This document shows, in pieces, positions 39,345 through 48,565 of a stretch of 64,000 bases of DNA. Position 1 is the first letter of the stretch. Each line of letters begins with the position of its first letter. This DNA is from Bin25 sp965221765 (lineage in GTDB: Bacteria > Bacteroidota > Bacteroidia > Flavobacteriales > Flavobacteriaceae). The position numbers were made by a program, and so were the translations under genes. A model generated the notes under the pieces. It saw only the letters and a list, made by a program, of their open reading frames with translations. It was not told where the DNA came from and ran no database searches. The DNA lies in the NCBI GenBank assembly GCA_965221765.1, contig OZ244911.1, forward strand, positions 1,178,001-1,242,000, given 5' to 3'.

Positions 39345-39960
39345 TCAAGTCATAGCCTTCTTCAATGTCCTGATGCTAATTGATTGGCCATGTTCTACGG
39401 TGGTGCTAGGGGTGGGTTTGATGCGACCCCCAGCACTGATTTCCGTGGTAATCGTGTAGGTCTTTTTTTCTAAGACCGCACCGATGTGACAATCCTTGGT
39501 GGCCTCGAATGTAACCGTTGGTTTATTGCTGCTGAAATTCCCGCAGTCCCCCGTCCATTCCTTCAAGTCATAGCCTTCTTCAATGTCGATGCTGATGCTA
39601 ATTGATTGGCCATGTTCTACGGTGGTGCTAGGGGTGGGTTTGATGCGACCCCCAGCACTGATTTCCGTGGTAATCGTGTAGGTCTTTTTTTCTAAGACCG
39701 CACCGATGTGACAATCCTTGGTGGCCTCGAATGTAACCGTTGGTTTATTGCTGCTGAAATTCCCGCAGTCCCCCGTCCATTCCTTCAAGTCATAGCCTTC
39801 TTCAATGTCGATACTGATGCTAATTGATTGGCCATGTTCTACGGTGGTGCTAGGGGTGGGTTTGATGCGACCCCCAGCACTGATTTCCGTGGTAATCGTG
39901 TAGGTCTTTTTTTCTAAGACCGCACCGATGTGACAATCCTTGGTGGCCTCGAATGTAACC
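39345..39960 (-). repeat. Near-identical 222-bp tandem repeats encoding InlB-type units
   Basis: Three units (74 residues each: TYTITTEISAGGRIKPTPST and following) are almost identical in DNA, with a 222-bp period measured between matching blocks near 39569 and 39791. The lowest-coordinate copy is 4 nt shorter (39351 to 39569 is 218 bp), which causes the frameshift. Confidence 0.9.
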
Positions 39961-41036
39961 ATTGGTTTATCGCTACTGAAATCCCCGCAGTCTCCCGTCC
40001 ACTTTTCGAAGGTATAGCCCGTATCCACGGCCACTTCCACCGATACTTTTTGACCATGTTCTATTGTGATGCTAGGGGTGGGGTTGATGCGACCGCCTTC
40101 ATTGACTTCCGTGGTGATGGTGTGAGGGGCTTTCATAAAGACTGCCTCCAAGGTGCAGGGACCTTCTACCACCCATGAAAGCTTGGAATCGGTGGGATGG
40201 TCTAGCGTCGGACAGGCTGAAGCCTCATCGGAGATCTTCCATTGGACAAACACGTGGTTTTCATCGGCTTGAGCGGACAAATGAACCGTTTCCCCCTGGG
40301 AGACCTTCCCCGAGGCCTCAAGACCATCAATGATGCCCCCCTGTGGCTCCTTGAGGGTGATGGTGTAGGCCTTCTTTGCTACGATTGCTTGGATTTGACA
40401 ATCCTTGGTGACTTCGAATGTAACGGTTGTTTTATCGCTACTGAAATCCCCGCAGTCCCCCGTCCATTTTTCGAAGGCATAGCCCCCATCAAGGGTTAGG
40501 GCAATGGAGACCTCTTGGCCGTGTTCTACCGTGGTGTCGGGCGTGATGTAGCCCCCTTCATTGACTTCCGTGGTAATCGTGCGAGAGGCTTTGGCAAAGA
40601 CCGCCTTTAACGCACAGGGGCCTTGAATGAAAAAATATAACTTCGAATTCTCGGGATCTCTAATATCAGGACAACCCGATGAGGCATCGGTAGTCCATTG
40701 GGTAAACACATGGTTTTCATCCGCTAGGGCCGTCAGAACGACGGCTTGCCCTTGGGTGATTTTATCAAAGGGAAGGCCATCTATCGAACCACCTGGGGTG
40801 GGGGTAGCGGTAACTGGATAGGGCCTCTTTTCAAAAATAGCTCTGATCGAACAATCTTGACTCACTTTAAAATCGATGCTAGGATTGGGGCTACTAATGC
40901 CACAATCCCCCGTCCATTCCTTGAATTGATAATGGACATTGGCCGTGGCCGTGACCGAGACGGTTTGGCCCTCTTCGATGCGTTGGGTGGGCGTAATCTC
41001 CCCGCCAATGCTAGAGGACGTGACTATCTTATATAT

Positions 41037-41046
41037 GGGGGGGGGG
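41037..41046 (-). repeat. C10 homopolymer directly after the lipoprotein signal peptide
   Basis: Ten Cs on the coding (minus) strand. With C10 the signal-peptide frame meets CAT ATA TAA. With C9 or C12 it continues into IYKIVTSSSIGGEI and the repeat region. The position, 13 codons after the lipobox Cys, is typical of contingency-locus switches. Confidence 0.85.
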
Positions 41047-41300
41047 TAACGACATAGGAGACACATCGTCATCCCGACAGGAAGAGAATATCGAAAAAGC
41101 CAATGGGAGAGACCACCATGGCATCCTAGGAGACAAACGAATCATGAGTCGGTTGGGCTCGGAGTTATTTTCGTTCATAGTTTAAGTCTTTCCATTGCAT
41201 TTGGAAATAGTTCACGCGAACGAATAAACTACCCCCCCCTTTTTTTATTAGGGAATTATATACCGAAGTGTCAAAAGTAAGTCAAAAATAGTTGCATTTG

Positions 41301-42193
41301 ATGAAATTACTACGATTATTTAGTACTGAAGAAAAGGTGAAACAATGGTTGATGAGAGAGCTTTGGAATGATGAAATAAAATGCCCAAAATGTCAATTAT
41401 GCCATATCCAATGTGGTTGAACATTCATGGACTCTATCGTTGCCGTGATGGCCTGCCCCAATAAAGCCAAATTTTCTTTGAAATCAGGTTCGGTGATGGA
41501 AGGTTCTCAATGGAGTTATCCAACATGGGCTGTGGCGATTTATCTCATAGCCAACCATACCAAAGGGATTTCATCGGTTCGATTAGCCAAAGAATGTGGC
41601 ATCACTCAAAAATCAGCATGTGGTTTTTATTACGATGCATCCGATGGGCTTTTGAAGTCAAAAAAGAAACGATGGAAGTCGATGAAACCTATAGGGGTGG
41701 CAAACGAAAGAAGAGGTCCTTAAAAAGACGAAAAGAATGAAGTCCATTAGGGCGTGGTATTGCAGGAAAGATTCCCATCATTGGGATGAAATGCTGAGAG
41801 GCGAATCAGATTATCGCTTGTTCAGTGGAAAACACCAATGGTCAAACACGGCATGCCTTTATTACGGAGAACACCACGGAAGATTGTTTGATTTACACGG
41901 ATGAATTCCGATGTTATTGGGGACTTCCAAGAGATCATCAAGCGGTGAATCATGGAAAGTTTGAATATGCTCGAGAGGAGGTCCATACGAATGGGATTGA
42001 AGGCCATTGGGTTTTATTCAAACGAGGTTATCATAGGACTGATCATTGGATGAGCCGAAAACATCTCAATCGTTATGTGCAAGAATTCACGACAAGGCAC
42101 CATATCAAAGCGTTATTCCCCATGAATAAAATGACTTATGTAGCTTCAAACATGACGAAGAAACAGCTTTTGTATCGGGATTTAGTGGCTTAA
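41301..42193 (+). pseudogene. IS1595-family (ISXO2-like) transposase, decayed
   Basis: Fragments in several plus frames. An N-terminal zinc-finger-like piece starts at ATG 41301 (NDEIKCPKCQLCHIQCG, then a stop). Then FSLKSGSVMEGSQWSYPTWA and YLIANHTKGISSVRLAKECG; VDETYRGGKRKKR; and the C-terminal piece from 41825 with IYTDEFRCYWGL, AVNHGKFEYAREEVHTNGIE and MSRKHLNRYVQEF. The order and motifs are those of IS1595. Imperfect inverted ends may lie near 41268-41284 and 42218-42235 (CAAAAGTAAGTCA against TAAAAGTAGTCA). The left end lies just upstream of the InlB/DUF285 lipoprotein start. Confidence 0.8.
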
Positions 42194-42439
42194 CATTGTG
42201 ATTTCATTTTAATTCTATGGAATGACTACTTTTACTTGATTGATTAATCTTTTTCTAATGAAGTCCACCAAACCCAAACCCATCGATGCTCGTTATGTTC
42301 AAACCAAATGGGTTCAAAAGCTTCCATCATCTTATCGTCCAACCAAAAAAGAATTAGAAATGTCTTTTGAAAATCCTGGATGAACCAAAAAACAGATGCA
42401 AGAAGCATTGTCGTTTTCGATTAGGAAATAATGTTTTCT

Positions 42440-43356
42440 TATTAAGCTTGTAATAAGATACAAGATAACCAAGATTTCACGAAACTATTCCATGAGAATA
42501 AAAGATTAAAAAAACGAATTAAAAGTTTAGAATCTCAAAAAGAGAGATATGGGATACATTGGATTGATAGGCTTGAAGCATTTGAAAAAGAAAGTCAAAA
42601 TCGATTACATCACTTGACTTTTCTGAAAAAATAGAATTGCCCCCCCCCATTTTTTAATTGAAGGAGAAAATCATCACTCTTTAACTTGTCTCAATTATAC
42701 TCACCAGGGGAAGATTGATTTAATTTATATAGATTCTCCTTATAATACGGGAAACAAGGATTTTGTTTATAAAGATAGGCGATTGTTAGAAAAATATCCT
42801 AATGGGGTTCTTGTCGAAAAGGATTCTCCATTTCGTCATAGTTATTGGCTGTCCTTTATGAGTAAATGTTTAGAGTTAGCAAAAAATCTTTTAAAAGAAT
42901 CAGGTAAGATTATCATAAGCATCGACGATCATGAGGTTGCGAATCTTATTCTTTTATGTAAAAAATATTTGGATTTAAAAATCAAGTGGTTGTTTTACCA
43001 ACCATTATGAATCTTGGTGGACGGTCTGATGCAAAACATTTTGCATCGACTCACGAGTATACGATTGTTTTTGCAAAAAATAGTACTCAATGCCAATTCA
43101 ATGAACTTGAATTAACCCATGACCAGCAGGCTAAAGAAAGAAGTAAATGGAAAGAAGATGAACATGGTTGGTGGAAAGATGGTGGAACGTTGGTCAAAGG
43201 AGGTGGTGCAGACACCAGAGAAGAAAGACCCAATTTATTTTATCCAAATACTGATTGATAAGCAAACAGAAGAAGTTTCTACCCCCCCCAGAAAAAGAAA
43301 TTGAAGCGATTCGAAAAAACATGAATGGAACGTGGAGATTTGATGACGATTATCTA
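42440..43356 (+). pseudogene. N-terminal part of a type III-like adenine DNA methyltransferase, decayed and cut by an IS
   Basis: Joined frames read RLKKRIKSLESQKERYGIHW, LIEGENHHSLTCLNYTHQGK, IDLIYIDSPYNTGNKDFVYK, SYWLSFMSKCLELAKNLLKE and SGKIIISIDDHE. Further on come HEYTIVFAKN and NGTWRFDDDYL, where IS copy B begins. This is the Mod N-terminal half; the catalytic DPPY appears as DSPY. Breaks coincide with a C9 run (42640-42648), a shift near 42990, one near 43255 and a C8 run (43282-43289). The C-terminal half is not found beyond the IS. It belongs to a different methyltransferase type from the fragment at 1-679, so they are not two halves of one gene. Confidence 0.7.
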
Positions 43357-44739
43357 GTCGCTCCTTAAAAAGTCTTTTTTATTAGTTGTAGTTCACTTAG
43401 TTTTATTATCAGAGTTCTTTGGGCTGAAAAAGGAGACCCTTTGAAAAAGTAAAAAAGAACATCGTCGACTATAATGGTTCCATGAATTTCTTTCAAGGCC
43501 ACCTTGTTGCTGCTAAATAGGCATTGATGGTTGGTGATTGGCCGCCCATCAAGTCGTTTTTTGGCATCCGATGTTCTGTTTTAAGGTTGCCAATGAGCGG
43601 TTCCATAGCGGCTGGGCGTCGGAACTTCTTCTGTTTCTTTTGTTTTCGATCCGGGGATCCCTTTTCAATGGTTGGCCTGGCATTGATATGGTGGTCTGGC
43701 TATCATGAGGGTTGCCCTCAAAAGCACCGATGGCTGTGATGATCATCTGTCGACCCCTAGTGGCCATCAAGCCGACGTTATTACCCAATGCATAGTTCTT
43801 ATGAGCCTTGCCTTTGGCCATACCAGCGGTGCATGGTTGATGAATCGCATCGACGTTATTCTGATGGGTTTTTTGTTGATCCATCACCCATTGGTACCAC
43901 TTCAAGTCTTCTAGATCATCATCGAGTGATGGAGAGAGAAGTTTTCGCTTTCATGCTCGCACTGATCGACCTGTGAAGGTCTTGCGTTTGGAGGCGGCTA
44001 TTTTGGCTCGTCGAGGAGGCTTCCCATGAAAAGTTTGACGCACTGGCCTTGGCAACCCTCTGGCATTGTTTTATATTCTCTTTTTTAGCGATTTGGTTGT
44101 ATTGATCGATGACTTTTTGATTCCGTTGGGCATCGGTCGGAACCATCACGTTGTTGCCTTGGACAGTGGTATGGGATAACACCATCGATGAGGACTTCTT
44201 GATTTCTTTTGGAGGCCACTGAACCCAATAAGCAAAGAGGGTCTTTATCTCTTTTTCGCCCATCCGTTTTCTAATAGGACCCCCATCAGAAGAATCGCCA
44301 GGGGGTTCTTATTTCATGAAATCCGTCCGGTAAAATACGGCATGCTAGGATGTTCAATCCAGCGATCCAAGAGGGTTTCATCCTTTAGATGATCAAGTCG
44401 TTGGAGCATCAAACCACCCACCATCACACGCATCGGGATGGCTAGACGGCCTTTGGGAGCATACCACCGAGTAAAGACTTGTTCAAAAGGTGATCAGTCG
44501 ATGGCATCGGCTAGCCATTGGATGCGATGGTTTGGATGGAAAAGGTCTGCAAATGCTGATTCAAATCATGGGAATTGTTTTGGCGTTATTTTTTTTAATC
44601 ATTTCTGCAAGGTTTTGCAAGTAAAATACGCATTTTCTTGCCGATTTCAAAACTCTGTCTTCGCTAGTAGGGCATCATTCAACCCCCCCCCCCCGTATAA
44701 AGGGGATGATGGACTCAATTTGAGTTTTTAAGGAGTGAC
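43357..44739 (-). mobile_element. Decayed IS5-superfamily insertion sequence, copy B
   Basis: 1383 bp with ends GTCGCTCCTTAAAAAG and TTTTTAAGGAGTGAC, the same element as copy A. Transposase fragments on the minus strand include AIGAFEGNPHDS and ISMPGQPLKR. Relative to copy A it lacks about 90 bp around 43690, in the region upstream of the GQPLK motif. A C5 run near the right end of copy A is C12 here (44683-44694). Flanks TATCTA and TACATA are similar but not identical. It truncates a DNA methyltransferase gene. Confidence 0.85.
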
Positions 44740-44844
44740 TACATAAACTATTAGATTTAAATCTATGTTTCTCAATATGGTAGAAATTAAATGCTTAGTT
44801 TCGCCAATTGAATATAATGTCAAATAATAAGGAGGCCTTGAGTG

Positions 44845-45882
44845 ATGGATACGTTGATTAAAAAATTCGATAAGCTATGGGAGGAAGATCGAGCCTTTGT
44901 TTTTTTTCGTTTTCCAAATTCAGATGAAGTTCACTTGTACATCCAAAATGATTTAGCGATTAATAAAACATCCGAGTTTTCATCACCTGGGTTTATATTA
45001 GCCCCTTTTTATTATGGGGGAGAACATAATTTATTAATAAGAGATCAATCGGAAGAGTTTTTAATTAAACCCCATAAACGCTCTATACATTCTAAAAATT
45101 CCATTAGTTCAGCATCATTTGATCGATCTTCTTTTATTAAATTGGTAGCAAATGCCAAAAAATATATTCTTGAAAAAAATGCGAGTAAAGTTGTTGTATC
45201 TGCACATGGAGAAACCACCACTAGTCATAACCCTTCTAATTTGTTTTGTAACACTTTATCAGAATACCAAAATGCATTTGTTTCTTTTATTCATCATCCT
45301 AAAATTGCCACGTGGCTTTGTGCTACTCCAGAACTACTACTTAAAAAAAATAGGATTCATTATAAAACAGTTGCATTAGCTGGGACTAAATCATCCGATG
45401 CGAATCAATATAGACCTTGGAGTGAAAAAGAAAAATATGAACAAAAAATAGTCCAAAATCAGATTCATGATGATTTAAAATCAATATGTGGTAATTATGA
45501 AATTGATATAAGCAAGACCTCAGATTTAAATGCTGGTCACCTATTTCATTTGTTGACTGAATTTCGATTTCAAACTGATTATCATCCTACAAAAATTCTC
45601 GAGCTATTACACCCATCCTCTGCAATTGCAGGTCATCCTAAAGAAAATGCTTTGGCATTTTTAAAGCAAAACGAAGGCTATAGTCGATACTTTTATTCAG
45701 GATTTTTAGGACCAACGGATATTGATGACTTTTCACTTTTTGTTAATATTAGATGTGCTCAAATATTAAATGACACGGTGCGATTGTTTGTTGGGGCTGG
45801 AATCACATTGGATAGTAAGCCTGAAAGTGAGTGGGAAGAAATACTGCAAAAATCAAAGACCATGTCAAGGGTATTGAACTGA
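44845..45882 (+). CDS. menF: Isochorismate synthase
   Basis: A 345-residue chorismate-binding enzyme converting chorismate to isochorismate for menaquinone (MK-7 type in most Bacteroidota). Seen are WLCATPELLL, VALAGTKSS, KEKYEQKIVQNQI, the HPSSAIAGHPKENAL block, YSRYFYSGFLGP, VNIRCAQI and the C-terminal VGAGITLDSKPESEWEE. Start ATG 44845 follows an unusually good Shine-Dalgarno AAGGAGG; GTG 44842 is the alternative. It is the first intact gene after the decayed island. A salicylate or anthranilate synthase is less likely given the single gene and length. Confidence 0.85.
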   Translation: MDTLIKKFDKLWEEDRAFVFFRFPNSDEVHLYIQNDLAINKTSEFSSPGFILAPFYYGGEHNLLIRDQSEEFLIKPHKRSIHSKNSISSASFDRSSFIKLVANAKKYILEKNASKVVVSAHGETTTSHNPSNLFCNTLSEYQNAFVSFIHHPKIATWLCATPELLLKKNRIHYKTVALAGTKSSDANQYRPWSEKEKYEQKIVQNQIHDDLKSICGNYEIDISKTSDLNAGHLFHLLTEFRFQTDYHPTKILELLHPSSAIAGHPKENALAFLKQNEGYSRYFYSGFLGPTDIDDFSLFVNIRCAQILNDTVRLFVGAGITLDSKPESEWEEILQKSKTMSRVLN

Positions 45883-46530
45883 TATGTTGAGTCGAATTTT
45901 CTTTTAATGATTTAGATTATAACTTTCTGATTTTCAATATTATCCTCTTTGATTTTAACTTTTTATGGAGATAAAATGGGAAATATCAACCCAATCTGAA
46001 ATTAAAATGAAAGGTTCTCTGAAGGATTGGTACAATCTGAGTGGGTAAAGTTTGTCAACAAAAACGGGGGGGGGTGAAATATTTTCTAATGGCAGAGATT
46101 TAGCTGAGGCATCGAGCGATCTTGAACTCTAGTTTCAAAATATATTACTCTCAGGTATTAATAAAAATATCAAGTTGATACGCATGAAAAACAGAGATAT
46201 TTAATGGTCGTATTAAACGTCCTTATTCATAAAGACTATAATTTTAGATGGGAATGCGATAATGAAAAATTTATGAACTCATCGCTCTTGAAAAAGGCTT
46301 AGAGATTGAGATATTTTATGAAGTTCTATTGTACCCTTAATTGTGGATTTATACTAATCGGGGGTTTAAATTACTTTTCAGAGTGAGCAAGTAATCTTTG
46401 TATTTTATAATGTATCGCTTTAGTCATAAAGAATGAGAGTAAAATTAGGCGCAAAAAATACAGAACCCCAATTGCTATTCGCCCACTTCCAAACAAATTG
46501 TACTAGAGCCAAAGTTTAAATAGAAAAACA
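45883..46530. other. Intergenic stretch, no gene seen
   Basis: About 650 bp between menF and the pfkA promoter. Frames are short and interrupted. It contains a G9 run (46066-46074), again in non-coding or decayed sequence. Possibly remnants of a lost gene, but no motif was recognised. Confidence 0.4.
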
Positions 46531-46538
46531 TAAATTTG
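46515..46538 (+). promoter_or_regulatory. Promoter of pfkA
   Basis: TAAATTTG (46531-46538) matches TAnnTTTG, with a TTTA at about -33 (46515). It lies 19 nt before the TTG start, so the leader is very short. Confidence 0.55.
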
Positions 46539-46557
46539 GTGCCCTTTCAAGATTCAA

Positions 46558-47541
46558 TTGGGTCAAGTCAAGAAGATTGCTTTAATGACATCTGGGGGCG
46601 ATGCTCCGGGAATGAATGCTTGTATAAGAGCCGTAGCTAGAGCTTGTCAATATTATAAATTGGACTGTCTAGGCATTATGCAGGGTTATGAAGGATTAAT
46701 CAATGATGATTTTATCGATTTAGACGCTAGAACCGTTAGGAACATCATCAATCGTGGTGGGACGATTTTGAAATCTGCCCGTTGTGTTGAATTCAGAACA
46801 AAACAAGGCCGGGCCAAAGCTTGGAATAATATTCAAAAGCACAATATCGATGCTTTGATTATCATTGGTGGAGACGGTAGCTTAACCGGTGGAATGATTT
46901 TCCAAAAAGAATATGGGATTCCGGTCGTTGGCATCCCAGGCACCATCGATAATGATATTTATGGAACTTCTAAAGCCATCGGATTTGATACAGCCGTCAA
47001 TACGGTGATTCAAGCGGTGGATAAAATTCGAGATACAGCTTCTTCACATAACCGATTATTTTTTATTGAAGTGATGGGTCGCGATGCCGGTCATATCGCT
47101 TTGAATGCGGGTATTGCAGCTGGTGCTGAAGAAATTTTAATCCCTGAACAAGAACAAGGAATAGAAAATTTGATTCAAACCCTTAAATACGGTAAAAAAA
47201 GTGGTAAATCTTCGAGTATTGTTATTGTGGCTGAAGGAGATAAAACCAAAAATAATATCTATCATCTAGCACAACGAATTAGAGAAGAATTACCGGAATA
47301 TGATATCCGTGTTTCGGTTTTGGGGCATATCCAAAGAGGTGGGAGTCCAACCTATTATGATCGCGTTTTAGCTTCAAGAATGGGAATCTATGCCGTAGAA
47401 ATTTTGAGAGAAGGAAAATCAAATATCATGATTGGCATCCAATTAGATAAATTAGTTTTGTCCCCTTTAAAAGATGCTGTAAAAGGAAAATCTGCCATCA
47501 ATAAAAACATGGTTAGAATTTCAAAAATATTAAGTGTATAA
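46558..47541 (+). CDS. pfkA: ATP-dependent 6-phosphofructokinase
   Basis: A 327-residue glycolytic enzyme phosphorylating fructose 6-phosphate. It starts at TTG 46558 (GQVKKIALMTSGGDAPGMNA); no ATG is available before TSGGD. GGDGSLTG and IPGTIDNDI carry Gly at the two positions that mark ATP use rather than pyrophosphate. Also present: EVMGRDAGHIALNAGIA and LGHIQRGGSPTYYDRVLASR. gap follows 25 bp later, so the two glycolytic genes are probably cotranscribed. Confidence 0.96.
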   Translation: MGQVKKIALMTSGGDAPGMNACIRAVARACQYYKLDCLGIMQGYEGLINDDFIDLDARTVRNIINRGGTILKSARCVEFRTKQGRAKAWNNIQKHNIDALIIIGGDGSLTGGMIFQKEYGIPVVGIPGTIDNDIYGTSKAIGFDTAVNTVIQAVDKIRDTASSHNRLFFIEVMGRDAGHIALNAGIAAGAEEILIPEQEQGIENLIQTLKYGKKSGKSSSIVIVAEGDKTKNNIYHLAQRIREELPEYDIRVSVLGHIQRGGSPTYYDRVLASRMGIYAVEILREGKSNIMIGIQLDKLVLSPLKDAVKGKSAINKNMVRISKILSV

Positions 47542-47566
47542 ATAGGTATTTAATTATAAAGAATCA

Positions 47567-48556
47567 ATGAAAATAGGAATTAATGGTTTTGGTAGAATAG
47601 GTCGATTGGCCTTTCGAGTTGCAGTTAAAAAAGGAATTCAAGTTGTCGGTATTAATGACCTACTTGATGTGAATCATTTGCAATATTTACTTCAGTATGA
47701 TTCAGTACATGGAAAATTTGATGGAGATGTACAAGTCCAAGATGGTCATTTATTAGTCAATGGCCACACCATACGAATAACGGCTGAGTCTGACCCAGCC
47801 CAATTAAAATGGAATGATATATCTGCCGATGTAGTACTAGAATGCACCGGGATTTTTAAAGATTTGACTTTGTCATCAAAGCATTTAGAAGCGGGTGCAA
47901 AAAAAGTAGTGATTTCTGCTCCTTCTCCGGATGCCCCTATGTTTGTGATGGGAGTCAATCATAAAGACCTCATAGCGAATCAATCTATTATTTCTAATGC
48001 TTCTTGTACTACTAATTGTCTCGCTCCAATCGCGAAAGTGCTCAATGATGCTTTTGAAATCCAAGAAGGTTTAATGACAACAGTACATGCTACTACAGCT
48101 ACCCAATTTACGGTCGATGGCCCTTCAAGAAAGGATTTCCGAAATGGTCGTAGCGCTCTTCTGAATATCATTCCAGCATCGACTGGAGCAGCCAAAGCAG
48201 TGACTAAAGTCATACCTGATTTAGTTGGAAAACTTACGGGGATGTCCTTTAGAGTACCGACAGCAAATGTATCGGTTGTCGATTTAACGGTAAGACTATC
48301 TAGAAAAACTTCTTATGATCAAATCAAAGAGATTATGAAACAACAGTCAGAGGGCGAACTCAAAGGGATTTTAGGCTATACAGAACATGATGTGGTGTCT
48401 CAAGATTTTATTGGTGATGAACGTACCTCGATATTTGATGCGGGGGCCGGTATTGAACTAAATTCTAAATTTTATAAAATTATCAGTTGGTATGATAATG
48501 AATATGGTTATTCTAATAAATTATTGGATTTAGCAAAACTAGCTTTTGAACGTTGA
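47567..48556 (+). CDS. gap: Glyceraldehyde-3-phosphate dehydrogenase
   Basis: A 329-residue glycolytic dehydrogenase. NAD-binding opening IGINGFGRIGRLAFR; catalytic Cys in SNASCTTNCLAP; VHATTATQFTVDGPSRKDFR; SWYDNEYGYSNK. Asp at the end of the second beta strand (GINDLLD) fits NAD preference. Located between pfkA and a sugar kinase. Confidence 0.97.
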   Translation: MKIGINGFGRIGRLAFRVAVKKGIQVVGINDLLDVNHLQYLLQYDSVHGKFDGDVQVQDGHLLVNGHTIRITAESDPAQLKWNDISADVVLECTGIFKDLTLSSKHLEAGAKKVVISAPSPDAPMFVMGVNHKDLIANQSIISNASCTTNCLAPIAKVLNDAFEIQEGLMTTVHATTATQFTVDGPSRKDFRNGRSALLNIIPASTGAAKAVTKVIPDLVGKLTGMSFRVPTANVSVVDLTVRLSRKTSYDQIKEIMKQQSEGELKGILGYTEHDVVSQDFIGDERTSIFDAGAGIELNSKFYKIISWYDNEYGYSNKLLDLAKLAFER

Positions 48557-48565
48557 TTTCTGAAC

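Larger units (their letters stand above)
37321..41178 (-). pseudogene. InlB-repeat plus BspA/DUF285 surface lipoprotein; frame broken at a C10 tract and by a 4-nt deletion
   Basis: The upstream frame (ATG 41178 or, better, 41145: MIRLSPRMPWWSLPLAFSIF) ends its signal peptide at SSC, followed by RDDD, which resembles the Bacteroidota lipoprotein surface-export signal. After SLPPP, a C10 run (41037-41046) puts the next codons out of frame; C9 would join it to the long frame 41072-39345. That frame has about eight InlB-type (Listeria-Bacteroides) repeats, each around GGxIxP ... GYxFxxWTGDCG ... DCxIxAVxxK. A 4-nt deletion between 39369 and 39370, relative to sister repeats, ends it. The downstream frame (39348-37321, 675 aa) restarts at a TTGA overlap and has two DUF285 blocks with FNQDIGDWNVS-type 25-residue repeats. 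Total about 1280 residues. No C-terminal sorting domain is seen. GC is clearly higher than in the core genes. Either a phase-variable adhesin in the off state or a decaying one. Confidence 0.75.

Noticed and set aside
1..43356. Methyltransferase fragments at 1-679 and 42440-43356 as halves of one gene
   Set aside because: They match different Mod families: the second contains an N-terminal and central region of the compact type III Mod, the first the C-terminal block of the larger type.
45883..46557. Short frames between menF and pfkA as genes
   Set aside because: All are under 60 codons or interrupted, with no recognisable motif.
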